Assembly: GCA_951394405.1 (NCBI GenBank)
Contig: OX596338.1
Coordinates: 2,976,001 to 3,040,000 of the forward strand
Length of the DNA stretch: 64,000 bases
DNA from: Coprinellus micaceus
Lineage: Eukaryota > Basidiomycota > Agaricomycetes > Agaricales > Psathyrellaceae
Direction: 5' to 3'
Program-made: the position numbers and the translations under genes
The notes under the pieces: generated by a model
What the model was told of the DNA's origin: nothing
Databases searched by the model: none
Seen by the model: the letters and a program-made list of their open reading frames with translations, nothing else
In this document: positions 47,601 to 61,222 of the stretch, one piece after another
How the letters are laid out: each line of letters begins with the position of its first letter
Position numbering within the stretch: position 1 is the stretch's first letter

Positions 47601-50600
47601 GCCCTCCAACCGCTTCTTCGTGAACGAGAACATAGGCGTTTCTTCCGCGTCCTGGCAAAGGAAGGTGCAGAGGTTCTTCACGATCTTGTCGGGCGGCTGT
47701 GTGATGTTGTTCTTCGTGCAGAAGTTGATGAAGCGAGAGACGCCAACCGCCGACCGCGTTTGCAGGTCAAGGTTCTCTTCGTTCTACAGCCAGCTTTCAG
47801 AATCTTGGTCGAGAGTTGCGACACACGAAATAGACATACCTTGATGCCGTTCATAATACCCTTCACCACAGGACTAACCTTGTCCGGCACACTCTCAAAA
47901 GCGACAAAAGCGCCAGCAAACGCCGCAGAAACCCGGTTATCGTTCTGCGCCTTCATCTCCGCATACCGTTTAATACTCGCATCAAGCTTCTCCTTCCTCT
48001 CCGCGATAGTCGCAAGCTCCTTCTTCTTCGTCCGGCCTAGGCTATCGCGAAGTCGAGTGTAATGGGCAGTAAGCGCTTTCTGCGCCGTGTTGATGTTGAA
48101 GCCGGCGGGGTTGGTTCCAGTGACATCAATGTCTGCAGGGAGGACGGGGATGGTGGATGCGGGGAGCTTGCAAAGGGTGCTGAAGGACTGCAGGATGCCT
48201 GTGACTTCGGTGTGGATGCGCCCCAGGGACGGGGTGAGTTCGTGGTATCCAAGTGGTGGGTTGCCCTGGAGCCATCCGAGGGACTTCTCGCTGAGCTCTC
48301 GTGCCAAGCTTGAGCGTTCGAGCAGCAGGGGAGGAGGGGTATGAGCTTGCGAGTAACGGAAGGCCCACTCTTCGGAGATGACGCCCGCGAGAAACCTCTG
48401 CGCCATACTCGTCGACTCCATGTAGTGAATGATAATCGGTCGGAATGTGTCGGTAATTAACTGAACGACGAAATAGGTTAGCACGAGCTCCAGCGAAGAA
48501 GAAAGCGAATAGTACGTACTTCCATCCTCCAACTCAACATCAACTCTGCCATCGCCTTTGCGGCCGTTATCCGGGCCTGGAAGATAGTCTCCATCGAGAT
48601 GAGCGACAGGTCCTGAGCCAACATGTTCTTGTCCACATTATGGCGCTCAGGTGCCTTGCTATTCTCAACCGCAACATACGGGCGGTAGAAATTGGTGGTA
48701 TCGATGGGAAGGCCGATGGGTGTCATCATGATCGCATACCAGTTGAGGATGAGGCCCTGGTCGACCGTCGACTCGAGCTTCTGGGGATCGGCAGAGAGGA
48801 TCGAGAGCGCGCGTTCCCATGCGGCGAGACTGATGTCCCGAATGTCGACGCGTTCTTCGCAGATGAGGTTTTGAAGGAGAAGGCAGAGGAAGGGGGTGGA
48901 GATCCACTCTCGTGGAAGGGTGGGGACGGTCATAAATGAATCGAGGGTCTTGACGACGGCGAGTCGGACGTTGGAGATTGTATGTCGGAAGAAGGGGAAT
49001 AGGGTAGTTGCTAGTGTTGCTAGTGGTAGTCTAGATAGGACGGATGAGTGAACCTATGGACCTCCGAGAAGAAGTTCAACGTACGCTACGTCGTTTGCGA
49101 GGATATCTATCACTTTCTGGAATGTAACTAGTGTGCCTGAAGGGAGCGTTAGAACGAGGGTATGAAGCAGTCAAGCTTGAGCATACCCAGCAGGTCCATA
49201 ACGGCTCCGACACTTGAGCTCAGATCATCCTTCATGTCGGATAGACAATGCCATAGGACGATCAAAACCTGCTCCAACATCTCGGGAACTTGCTCGACCA
49301 AGTGATTCGCCACTGGTAACAGACACGACGCCGCCACCGAGCGCACATCATCATCCCGGTCTCCCAACCTGCAAAAAAGCCAGGTCACCCAAGTATTCAC
49401 CATGAAATAAACAAGCACCACTAACCCAAGAATTGCCGCATCCACAACGTCCTTGAGGACATGTGGAGATTCCGTACCGCCTTCTTGCTTTGGCGTCCAG
49501 TCGAAGAGATCACTTCGCACCGCAACTTCGTACTTAATGCCCAGAAGCCCCGCATGGCGAACCTCCCAGACATGGCTTTGCTCGGGATCAGCCGAATTTC
49601 CGTTCTGTAGTGTTAGAACAGAATCTTGTCTGATCATTTGCAGTAAAATGGAATGTACATGTAGCATAGAGCGCCGTGGCATGTGAATGAGGAGAGATGC
49701 TAGGGTCTGGGACACCGTCTCTCGAACAGGGGCAACAACCTAAGAACAGGGTGAGTTGATGAATTGGGGATGAGGGCTGCTGTACGAACCTGATCGGATA
49801 CGAAGTCTCCGAAGCGGTCCAGGACGAAGACGCAGAGGAATTTTGCAGACAGGTCGTTGCACCATTTTTCGTGCGCTAGCTCGTTTTCTTCGTGGTTTGA
49901 TGTGTCTAAAAGCGCATATATGAGGAAGAGTTTGGATATTGGGGTGTATGCACGTACCATGCATGCCTCCGTATCGTCCTTGCGCCTTTAGCAACTCTCT
50001 CAACGCCAACGCAGCGCCATGTCGAACTTCCCAAGCGGCGCTTAGCAGATCGACCTCCAAGATGTTGACAACACCATCCCATATCCAACAGCCTTCCTCA
50101 ACCTCGAGCGCTCTTGATTGCTTGGCGGCTTTTGGTGAGACAGCGCCACCTTTTGACGGATCGATGACCACTCGTTCTGTATTGGCCGTGTCTACGACGG
50201 GAGCGGGGCTGTTGATACGAGACTTTGTTGCTTTGTCTTCCGCGGCAATGAGTCGTGCTCTGTATGAACATTAGCGTGTATAACAACCAACAGTTTCGAC
50301 CTGCAATACTCACTTGTTCGCAGGACCGGTTACTGGAGCGGCTGCGAATTTAGCGCCCGCCGATTGGGGAGGCGGGGCAGCCACAAACGCAGAGTTACCA
50401 GGTTTCCGTTTCCGCTTCAGACGGTTACGTTCACGGGCTGAGAGCCCGGACAAATCAAGCTCGGGAGCTGGCGTGGCTGCAGCAGAGGATGTTGGGGAAG
50501 TGGCGGCAGGAGTGTCTTCACGAGGAGGTACAGAAGATTCCTTCGAAGGAGGTTGATCTGGAGCGTTGATTTCCATTTCCGAGAGAGAGCTGGCCACATC

Positions 50601-51310
50601 GCCCGAGGGGGGTTGAGCGTTTGCAGCCTGGTCGTCGACAACCATGTCTTCGGTCAACTCTTTGTCGAGGTCCATGTCGTCCGCGACTTCATCCAAGAAG
50701 TCGAGGCCGAGACGAGTCATAGCCTCTTTCCTCGCCTTCTTGACTTCGGCGGCACTGGAGAGGATACCAGCGGGTTTCATAAACTCTTTGCCAGACGACG
50801 CCAAAAGAAGTTTCCCCTGCGTTAACAGCTCTCGTAGCGAAAACTTGGGATAGTCTGGGGCGGTCTCACAGGAAACGTCGGGTGGCGTTTTGGAGTAGTC
50901 GCCATGCAGAGGTTGCCATACTGGCGAGAGGGAGAAGATCTGCGAGAGGGCGACCGATGCGGCCGTTCTCGTGTCGAAAGATTTGGAATGAAGAAAGGGA
51001 ATAATCTACGCATTGATTAGGAATATTCAATACGCGAAGCGACTTGGACATACCCTGGCAACAACGGACATCAACTCTGCCCATGACGCTTGATCTCTGA
51101 GGTTGGTCTGCTCCCGTTTGGTGTCTTCCTCGACGATCTGGACATTGCTTGTAACGCTCTTGACTGCGAGCTGGGCGAGCTGCTTTGCTGCTGTATGGCG
51201 CACAGATTGGGAGGAGCCGGTGTCGAGGAGCAGCAGAAGCCTGTCCAAGCTGGAAAGATGTGAGCGCTTGAGGAAGGAGCAGACACGCGTGATGATTACC
51301 GTGAGGTCAT
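44671..51310 (-). CDS. MOT1: Mot1/BTAF1, Snf2-family ATPase that removes TBP from DNA
   Basis: The gene encodes about 1,900 residues, close to yeast Mot1. The N-terminus is MTSRLDRLLLLLDTGSSQ, made by joining an 11-nt first exon (51300-51310) to the next over a 50-nt intron. HEAT repeats and an acidic insert follow. The ATPase has GILCDDMGLGKTLQSI (Walker A, joined across an intron near 46525), the Mot1-typical ILDEGHVIKN box II, LSGTPIQNN, LLTTHVGGLGLTLTGADTVI and DRAHRIGQ. The C-terminus ends SSFMTSLGRP at 44671. Mot1 uses its HEAT domain to grip TBP and its motor to lift it off promoters. It is divergent from the JmjC gene at 51544. Confidence 0.96.
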
Positions 51311-51543
51311 CGGTAGGAATTCCCAGGCCGGCCGGGGGAATTTGCTCACGGCGGGGACCTCCTCGCCTTTTTAACCTGGTCTCTGCAGTCTGATCAACCT
51401 CTCCTGTGACGTGACAGTCACACATTCACCAGACACATCGGCTGATCGGCCCCTTTAGCCTGCTCTGAGTGGCTCGAAAAACAGTGCGACCGCTTCAGCT
51501 TGGGTGCTGCAACGACCGCACAGAGCACACCACCCACCCGCCC

Positions 51544-52963
51544 ATGGTCCCTGCACACAACGTCCTCGCCCTGATCCTCCACGATTCGAAAAGCTTTTCT
51601 GACATCCCCGGCGCGTCAGGTACGCCACATCAGATCTCTCGTGTAACGCTGTGGCATAACTTCACTGTGACAATCCAGAAATCGACCTCATCACAGAATG
51701 GCACTCTTTTGCGGTCAGTGCTGTCCCCGACATCCAGCGCAGCACAGACCTTCAAGACTGGGACAAGGGCCTCTATGACTGGCGCCAAAAGAGTCATGCA
51801 CGTATGCCCCGGTCCAAGCACGGAGCCGAGCTCTGGTGCTGCAGGAAGGTGTACACCGATGCCTGCATTCTTGCCGCCGTCGTCCAGGAAATGCGGGGAG
51901 ACCCGTTGAAGGCGGTCGAGACTCTGGACCATGCTCTGATCATTGCCGGTGCAGCAGAGGACTCGAGGGTGGACGTCATCCACAATCTGATACAGTCACT
52001 GCAGGCGTCTCTTCCACCGAGAGTCTGTCACACTGATCCCGGCGCTTTTAGAGGCTTTTCAGGCCCTCCTTGCACCGTTCACCACCCGCTCTCCTCGTCT
52101 GCACTCATCATTCCCAGAATATCACCTCCGTCTTTTCTCGCGTTCCAGTCACTCCACTCTAAGCAACCGTTTATCGTCACGGACTATGCTCGAGATTGGC
52201 CCGCGCTGAATGAACATCCATGGCGCCATGCTTCATACCTCAGATCTGTATCTGGTCCAGGGCGCGTGGTTCCCGTCGAGATTGGGAATAATTACTTGCT
52301 TGAGAACTGGAAGCAAGTCATCATGAGTTGGGACAGTTTTCTGGCTTCCTTGGAATTCGAAGACCAGGAGCCATCCGGAGATGGAGAGTTCTGTTACCTG
52401 GCGCAGCACGACCTGTTCATGCAAATGCCGACCCTGCAGGATGATTTCACAGTGCCGGACTACGCCTACGCGAGCCTGGCGTCTGATGGTCGAACTCACG
52501 CCCCCCCAAGTAATGAAAGCCAGCTTGTCATTAATTCTTGGTTAGGTCCACGAGGAACAGTGTCCCCTCCCCATACTGTGAGTTCTATTTCCGTTATGGA
52601 GAATAGCGCCTGACCCACTCTAGGACCCGTACCACAATCTATACGGTATGCAGCCTTGCTTCCTCCCTCGGCCTTCTTGCTGATAGCCTTCCAGTTCAAG
52701 TCGTCGGACATAAGACTGTTTGGCTGGCACCACCCACAGACGATATCACCGCAGCCATGTCTTCAAAAGAGTCGTCGACGCTTCAGAACACATCCCGATA
52801 CGACGTGTTTGCGGATAGTGTAGGTCCTGAGCTTATATCCACCGTTGTACCCCACGCTACGAGCGCAACGCTCAATCCGGGTGATATGTTGTTCTTTCCC
52901 GCAGGATGGTGGCATGCGATGAGAAGCGAGAGTACCAGCTTTTCTGTATCATTCTGGTTTTGA
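51544..52963 (+). CDS. JmjC-domain dioxygenase, KDM8/JMJD5-like
   Basis: A helical N-terminal part (EIDLITEWHSFAVSAV, YTDACILAAVVQEMRG, VETLDHALIIAG) precedes the cupin. The JmjC core shows LHSKQPFIVTDYARDWPAL, RVVPVEIGNNYLLENWKQ, LAQHDLFMQMPTLQDDF, the iron ligands His and Asp in PPHTDPYHNLY (with an intron between HT and DPY at about 52579), KTVWLAPP, and the distal His in FFPAGWWHAM. The enzyme should use Fe(II) and 2-oxoglutarate; the order and N-terminal helices match KDM8, whose members hydroxylate arginine. It ends at TGA 52961-52963. The substrate is not known from sequence. Confidence 0.9.
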
Positions 52964-53200
52964 GTAGATGAACCAATATATCCTGTCATTGCACTAATTA
53001 CGTCGTGAAGTCGAGGGCCCTACAAGGACCGCCACCATCACGGCGCGTGGCCCGGATGGGTTCCTCCGTCCACGCCTTGTTCATCACCATTTCGACCGAT
53101 CCACCACCTCCTCTCCTTGTGTCCTCGTCATCACCGCCTCTCATGCACGCAGCTGGACGTTGCTGAAACTTGGAACGCCCGCTGTTTTCCATTTCTTTCA

Positions 53201-56200
53201 ATGCAATCCAGCAGTCTCCACCCTCCAACACCTAGCTATGGCGACAAACGGGAACCGACGCCTCTCACCTCCTCAGCAATTGCCCATGCCCTCGATCGCT
53301 CTCCTGACAACGGTCATACACTAGTGCTTTCCAAGCTAAACCTCTCAGACATTAGTCCGGATGTTGCAGAGGAGCTCGCGACGGTGGGGAGAAAGGGGCC
53401 AGATGACGAGTGCATAATCGAACGGTTCGTCGTGACGACCGACCACTCGGGAATATAATTAATCCCCCATGGTAGAGTAACGCTGGGGAGTAACCGCCTT
53501 ACGACGCTCCCAACAGAGTTTGCGCTGCTCTCTCGACTTCGCTATCTCAATCTCAAGCACAACAACTTTTCTAATTTCCCGGATGTGGTTCGTTACTCCC
53601 CGCTGCATTGCACAGGACCCCATTTGCTGAGACCATCTCTCAGTTGACTGTCCTCCCAAGCCTCGACACGCTGGATATCAGTCACAATAAGATTAAACGC
53701 TTCCCAGCACACCCCGGACGCCTGGTTGACCTCCGAGTAAGATCCAGGCGGTGAACAGCCCGTTCTTTTGTTTACCGTTTGGGCAGGTGTTCTCGTTTTC
53801 CAAGAACAAGATCACACGACTCCCGCAATACTTTGGTCAATTCAAGAACCTGGAAATTCTCAAGTTGGACCGGAACCCGTTGGAATGGCCTCCACGCAAC
53901 ATTGTGCAGGGGGATGCCCCCCACGAGGACGAAGAGGCGATGAAGGAGTGGATCACAGGCATTCTGGAATGGATTGATTACAACACCTCCCCCCTGAAAG
54001 CAAATGATGATTCTGGTTATGGCGAAACGTCTGATTGGGACGCGAATCTGTGGGTCTTCCTTTAGCAGCGATAGTTTGTTGTTGACTCTGTTCTATCAGG
54101 AAGCAAGGCAAGCACAAAGCCTGGAGATTCCCGCTGCAAGAATTAGACGCGGAGTCTGGCGCTTCGTCACATAATCGAACATTCTCCGTCGACTCCCAAG
54201 CTTCCTCCTGCCACGATGATTCCGTGCTCGAGATGTCGTCCACGAGGAACAGGGGCCCTGCACACTTCAAGCGTGCTCTTTATAATCCCATTGTCACCGC
54301 TCCAGATCACTCGCCCGTCCGCCCGTCCGAAGCGTACCTCTCAAGCCCCGCAGACTCGGAGAAATTCGATCTACAGTCCTCATCATCACAGAACGGCCTC
54401 TCGGATGGCAGTCATGCCCATTCCGCTCATCTTCGAGCGGCGTCAGTCGCAACGGAACAACGCAAGCCGACATCGAATTACGTCTCTGCGAAGCAAAGCC
54501 TTCCAGACCTGCGGTCTCCTCAATGGACGAAACTAACAGAGTCTCCAGAGCAGACTTTCACCGACTTTATGGCTACACAGGCCGAACCTATGTCACGGAC
54601 GGCAACCGTAAGGCAACAGTCGGTTGCTAGTATCGACATTAAGACCGAGGCAGCTCTAGCTCCCAGCTCCAGTCCAGATCGCGCGACGCCAACACCCTCA
54701 ATGGCGTTTGAACGTAACTCCTACTTCCAACGTCTTTCCACAATGCCCACCTCCGTCAAACTGCCTGCACCCCTGTCATGCTTGGTCGAAACCGCTCGGA
54801 GCATTCTCTTCGTGACTAGCCAAATCTACCAGACGATAGAGCACTACGCCAACCACGCCATCGACGAGAAGTACTCTGCAGCATTCAAACGCGTCTTGGA
54901 GCCTGCGAACACGGATATGTTACAACTCATTCGCGCGCTTGATCGGTTCGACAGCACGAGCCAGAAAAGCCTTCCCCCTCCTCACATCTGCCGGGCGATT
55001 GCCGACACTTGTCGCAATACGGTGGTTGTCACTAACAAGGCTGTTGTGATGTTTGCTATTCAACTGCGAATGGCTCCTTGCGAGGACCATCGTTATTCAC
55101 GTTGGATCTTGTTGGAGCTTTACGCATCAACAGCAGAGATTTCTGTAGCATGGCAAAACCTGCTACCTCATATGGACTCCCTCAAAGCCTTCCTCCACGC
55201 CAAACTCTCACATCATTCACGACCTTCCCTTAGCTCGCATGATTACCAACAAGGCGAATCCCCATACCCTGCTCTTCGACTCAGGAACGCTGACTTCGCC
55301 GCTGCCCGAACGCACAACGCTCGACGGCACGCAGGCTCTTTCAGTTACCGCGATGTCGAACTTGGGAAGGTGCTGCCCTCCATCGATGAACCTCTAGGCT
55401 CGTCTGGTGGGATCGCAGGGCAGACGCCCACCTTGCGAATACCCAAGCGCCAAGCCACCGCCCCGCCGACAGCTCCCTCATTAGGGAGCTTAGGAAGTTC
55501 ACTATCCCTCCCTGGACCCCATCCCCCACCCTTCTCCTTTAGCCGCGCTGATGGCCCCTCTCTTCCCCGTCATCATAGTCGAGAACCTTCCTTTGACCAG
55601 CCATTACGTTCGGCTCCGACTGGGTCCAAGCTGAAGTCGTTGGACTTGCCAACAGCTGTCAGGCAGAAGCCAGATCGAGACACCCTCTTGTACATCCGTC
55701 AGACGGTTGACTCGTCCTCAAAGGTCTGGGACATGATTGAGGACGCAATTACGCCATCGGATGCTACGTCGAGGGAAGTGGTGAGGAAGACTCGGGAAAT
55801 CAGCCGCAAGCTCTCCATTGGACTACGGAACGCGATAGACAGTGATAAACTCTCGGATCCACACCTGAATGAGAATGCACAATCATTCTTGAAGGTGGGC
55901 CCCTCGATCCCTTCAAAGTTCTCCCTAGTTCTAACAGCAGCTCCCTTTAGTTCGTTAATCAGATATCCAGTCTCGTCAAGAATGGCACCCTTTCTCGATC
56001 GGCTTTGCCCACCCTACAGGGTCACCTTGTCAGGCTGACGGAGGTAGCTGAAGATCTCGGGAAGATCCTCGGTGCCTCAGTCTCTGCCCCTTCTTCGTCC
56101 CGGCCCTACTCTCCCCAGTTCTCAAACCCCTTCACGTCATCCCAACAGGGTGACAACCTCTTAGCCCATAGCTTGTCACGAACGAGAAGCGCCCAGGCGA

Positions 56201-56343
56201 CTCCCACCTTCAAACCCCCGCAGACATCGCTGTACGAATCCCCGAGGAGCGCTCAACCGATTTCTTCAGGCTTCCGGATTCCGACTATGAGCAGAGGCAC
56301 AAACGGCCGGGACGTCCATGGGGATGTAGGGGATCCTGGCTGA
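53201..56343 (+). CDS. SOG2: Sog2-like leucine-rich repeat protein of the RAM kinase network
   Basis: The N-terminal third has leucine-rich repeats: VTLGSNRLTTLPTEFALLS, LRYLNLKHNNFSNFPDV, LDTLDISHNKIKRFP, FSFSKNKITRLPQYFG and LEILKLDRNPLEWPP. A Ser-rich region follows, then the Sog2 C-terminal helical domain (CLVETARSILFVTSQIYQTI, then RALDRFDSTSQ, then AISVAWQNLLPHM-like residues, about 54770-55190) and further helical blocks ending at 56343. Sog2 is a scaffold for the Cbk1-Mob2 kinase that controls polarity and cell separation. The phase-keeping intron at about 53426-53476 joins CIIER to VTLG. Confidence 0.9.
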
Positions 56344-56738
56344 TTCTTGAACACTGCGGGACTCTGGACGTCGCCGATGCGTTGTAACGACCGCAATGCC
56401 CATCAATCTATATAATATATATACTTGTAACACACACTTAGTTCTGCTGCACCCACTGTATCTCGGACTTGTATCATGTTAATTTCCACCGCATGAATCC
56501 ATGGAGACGGTGACTTCCACGGGGGTGGCTTTGATCTGGATGTTTCGCGTGGAACAACGAGGCACGCGCCTCTGAAATCAATCCGCCGGCGACTTGATTT
56601 CTGACCATCATCTTCGACTGTCGAAGGCGATCTCCTTCGCGCGTCCTTGGCAGACGCTGCACACTGGAAGTGCTACAGCACGCGTAACGCTGTGGACAAC
56701 ACCAGAGCGCTGGCCGCCGTTTCAACCTCAAGTTCGAT
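56344..56738. other. Intergenic region between Sog2 and Pan2
   Basis: An AT-rich stretch with TATATAATATATATA near 56408-56424 probably belongs to the Sog2 3' end. No gene recognised. Confidence 0.5.
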
Positions 56739-59700
56739 ATGGCTAACGTATATCAAGCAATCCCGCCTATTACGCCGGCTTACCCTCAATCCTCCACTGC
56801 TATCGCGTTTGATCCTGTCTCGGACATCCTTTGGACGGGTTCGACGTTGGGGAATGTGACGGCGTATTATGGATCTAGCGGTCTTAGAGGCGTGTCGTTC
56901 CCTGTTGGTGGAGGGCTTCCCATAAACAAGATCATCGCTGGGGATAGTCAGGTTCTTGCATGTGGTCATGGAGGGAACGGACTTGGGTCATGGGCGAAGG
57001 GAGGGATGAACAAGTGGTACCACCAGTACGTGCCTTACCCACATTCCATGTTATATCGGGTAGCGATTCTGACTCTCCATAGAACACAATCGGGGATCTC
57101 GACCTTCTCGAATGTATACCACGCCGGCCACTCGATTGCAGTGTCTATGCTGAATCTGGAGTTGTCCTTTGTCAATAGCATGACTGGGAAGGCCGTACGA
57201 CAGATTCAAACAAGCTCGATCCTCACCCACCTCCAATTTTCCCATTCGTCTCTGCTATCTGGCTCCTCGGAGGGTTTCATCAGGCTGCACGACCCACGAA
57301 GTGGGGCAACAAGGAACGATGCTGCCCAGAGCATGGTCAGAGCGCATCAGGGCTCGATTACTGGTCTTCAGGCAACTGGAAATTATATATTCACTGTTGG
57401 AATGGGAGAAAGGTGCATAGCCCCCGCCGTCCTCCTTGCCCTAGCGCTGATTAGATCCCTTAGACAATCACGCCCATATCCAGACCCACTAGTGAAAGTC
57501 TACGACCTCCGAACGATGCGGGCCCTTCCACCGATACCCTTCTCATCCGGACCCGCTTTCATACAAGTAATGCCGAAACGAACATGTAGCGTAGTTGTCG
57601 CGTCTATGCAAGGCCTTCTGAATGTGGTCGACGCTTCAGATCCTGCGGCAGCAGGGGAGTTCCATCAGGTGAGTGTCCGTGAAGTCAGATATGCGTGAAC
57701 CTCACTGACTTTTTCACTGTAGTTGGACCTGACATCGTATCTCACCTCTTTAGCCGTCTCGCCATCAGGGTCATATATCGCTGCAGGTGATGCTGAGGGC
57801 GTAATTCATCTCCTATCTCAAGCACCAGATGACACTTCCCTTCCATTCAACGGCTTTGAGGGACAACCAATTCCATGGGTCGGACCTCCTGAACCTCTGC
57901 CCGAGATTGACTGGTCATTATCAACGTGTGTCTCATTCTCCATGCTTCCTAACCACTGTCCGAACGTTTGGGTTTTCATAGCCCCTTGAACTCCATTGGC
58001 ATGCCATACTACGATGCCCCTCTATTCTCGGCATGGTCGCCCCCGGTGCCCATCGCCCCGTACTACCCACCGCCAGCGCGCATTCCACCCCAGGTTCTCG
58101 CGACGATGAAGATGAATGACAATATTGCGTATGCTCCCTTGCCAAAGGAGCTCCGCGGCCGTCGGAACCTTGTTCCTTCAGGACCGAAGAAGGAGACTGC
58201 TCGATTTAGGAGCGGGAAGCCTCGTAAAGAGGTATGCATTTCCGCCTCTGCTGGGTGGAATGGTTGATGAACTTCGTTACAGCTAGCCGGACAGCCTTCG
58301 CTAGAGCACATCGAGGTTCCGTCATTCTATAGGCGGGTAGAAATCGAATACTCGAAGTTTGGTGTGGAAGACTTCGACTTCGGGTAGAGCGCTTCCCAGT
58401 GCCTCTCCGAGTGATGCGCTGACGACTCCTTCAGGTTCTACAACCACACAACATACAGCGGGTTGGAAACGCACATCCTGAATTCGTATACAAACTCCTT
58501 GGTTCAGAGTCTTCACTACATCCATCCGATCAGGCAGCTCGCCAAGTCGCACACTACCACCAACTGTCTCAACGAACATTGTCTCCTTTGTGAACTTGGT
58601 TTCGTTTCGAGGATGCTCGAAGACGCGAAGGGGACAAACTGCCAGTCGAGCAACTTCTGTCGGGCAGTTGGAGTTCTGGCCCAAGGTAAGATGCGGTGAC
58701 CATCCGCGGAGCTGTCCTCATGCATTCTATTCCAGCCGCGAATGCCATTGAGCTCGTCGATTACGGTCGGGAAAACAAAGAGGTTGATTACGCCCAGAAG
58801 ATTCAGACCTTCCACCGCTTCCTCCTCGACCACTTAATCGCCGAGGGCATCACACAGCCCCACAACCCTGTTATCGTCCAGCGCTGGGCCACCGACACCC
58901 AGCATGCCCCTTCCCTCATCACCCAACTAATCGGGATAGACGCGAAGAACGTCATTGTCTGCCAGCATTGCAAGGCAGTCAGGGAGAAAGATAACCTGAC
59001 ACATGTCCTGGACCTGACCTACCCTCGCAAGGTATGTTATACACCCATCACGTTGGGGGCCCTGGGAGATTCACCCTAATTGGCTCGTACCAGGGCGCCT
59101 TAGATTCAGGCCCTGCCAAGAGTTTTGAGTCTATCTTGCAGCAAGCACTTCTACGAAAGTTAACCCACAAGGCAACCTGCCAAAAGTGCAAGCATTTCTC
59201 GACTTTTTCATCACGGCGGTCAATATCGTCCCGAGACCTGCCCCCATTATTGGCCATCAATGCCTCCATCCTCAACGATGAGCATCAAGAGTTCTGGCAG
59301 GACTCGAGAAATAAGACGTTCTTGACGTCCAAGGTGCAACTGCATGGTCAAGTCGGAGACGCACTCGATCCCATTGGCGTACGGTATGAGCTCAAGGTGG
59401 GTGGTTCCATGGACGTCCTCACGTCTACTGACCCCATGCTAGTCTTTGGTTGTGAAAATTGCAATGAAGGAGAAGCAATCGCACCTAGTATCGCTTGTCA
59501 AGAGTATGGGTCACTTTCGTTCCCAATCATGTCCCCAACTCACACTGGCCCAGTCCCCGATTCAGAACTCGATTCGGAATACAGCAGTCCATGGTTCATC
59601 TTCAACGACTTCGTAGTGCAAAATGTATCAGAGCAGGATGTCTTGAGCTTCCCTGGAAAATGGAAGGTGCAGTACGCCAGTCCTAACGTCCGGTCGGTCG

Positions 59701-61017
59701 CGCTCATGCCGTCACGCAGGTTCCTGCGATCATCTACTTGGAACGAGTGGACAGCGAGGACACTCTCGATCTGAGGTCTCTTCCATCAGAGATGGACCCT
59801 CTATTGCTTTGCCAGGATACCTCCATATCTCAGTGAGTTCTAGCGATTATGCGCCCGGGTCCAAGGAAACGACAGGCTTGCGCAGGAACCGAGATCACAA
59901 TGCCGTTCGACACCAGCTCCTCCGCCAAGACGAGCTACCGACTCCTGGAACGATAGTAGCCATCGATGCTGAGTTCGTCTCCATGCAGCAGGTACGTCCA
60001 TACTTCCCGGGCTCTGGGTGTGACGTACTGACAACCGTTCAAGGAGGAGACTGAATACCGCTCGGATGGAACGAAGAAGGTGATTCGTCCAGCGAGGCTG
60101 AGTCTGGCTCGGGTATCTGTACTACGAGGCGATGGACCCCAACGCGGCGTCCCATTCATTGACGACCACATACACACAAGCGAGACGATCGTGGATTACT
60201 TGACGGAGTTCTCTGGAATCAAGTGTAGGTCCCCGCCTGTCTTGCATCCAATGGCGAAGTGACCGTGTTACCTTTAGTTGGCGACCTTGACCCCGTCCAT
60301 TCCCGATATACTCTAACTCCCCTAAAGGTCGTGTACAAGAAGCTTCGGGCTCTCATCGATCGTGGCTGCATCTTTGTCGGGCATGGGTTGTCCAAGGACT
60401 TCCGGATAATCAGTTGAGCAGGTTTCCACACCCATTACGCGATGAAGGCTAACCGAGGCGTGTAGATATCTTTGTCCCACCTGACCAGGTCATCGATACT
60501 GTCGATCTGTACTTCGTGAAATCGCGGCATAGGAGGCTCTCCCTGCGGTTCCTGTCCTGGTATATTCTCAAAGAACACATCCAGACGGACAACCACGACT
60601 CAATTGAAGACTCACGTTCTGCTCTCAACCTCTACTATGCCTATCAGGAACTGGAAAGCGAAGGAACATTCGACCAGAAGCTCGAGGAGATCTACAAGGA
60701 AGGCCGGCAATACGTGAGTCTGGTGACAATTTAAAGTTTGTATAACCGTGACAGTGCTGAGAATGCACACTCTTTCTTCTCGACAGAACTTCAAGCCTCC
60801 GCCGTTGCCCGGCTCGACGTCCCCAACGATCCAGCCAACGCAGTCACCGACTCTCAGGCTCGCACCTGCTTTCACTCCGGGACCCCAGGCCCCTTTCACT
60901 TTCTCCGAGACCAACATGAAGCCCTCCTCCCAGCCGTCGTTCGGGGGCCCAGGGGACATTTTCTCTTCACCGGGAAGTGTTAGCGGTAGCAATTCAAGTA
61001 ATTGGCGACGGGGATAG
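56739..61017 (+). CDS. PAN2: Pan2, catalytic subunit of the Pan2-Pan3 poly(A) nuclease
   Basis: The order is WD40 propeller ([20 protein letters not shown], then [11 protein letters not shown], then [18 protein letters not shown]), linker, pseudo-deubiquitinase domain ([20 protein letters not shown], with Asn/Ser where active enzymes have Cys; then [13 protein letters not shown]) and a DEDDh exonuclease. The nuclease residues are visible: Asp and Glu in IDAEFV (about 59965), Asp in [13 protein letters not shown] (about 60380-60415), and His and Asp in NHDSIEDSR (about 60593-60615). The Pro/Phe-rich tail ends at 61017. About 1,150 residues is the usual length. Pan2 starts mRNA poly(A) tail shortening. 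Confidence 0.95.
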
Positions 61018-61222
61018 GAAGAGGCATCCTCTTCTATATGTAATTTGAGAAGATATCTTTGGGCTTTAATTCTCTTGTTTATTGTGAACCGAAGAGCAGT
61101 AGCGTTGTACATTAGTTTCGTCCTTGGATAAATCGTCTGAGCGATGAAGATGGTGCATGGGCGAGGTGACCGTGGATGGGGCGTAATGGGATCTGTGGAG
61201 GATATTCATAGCATGCGAGTTA

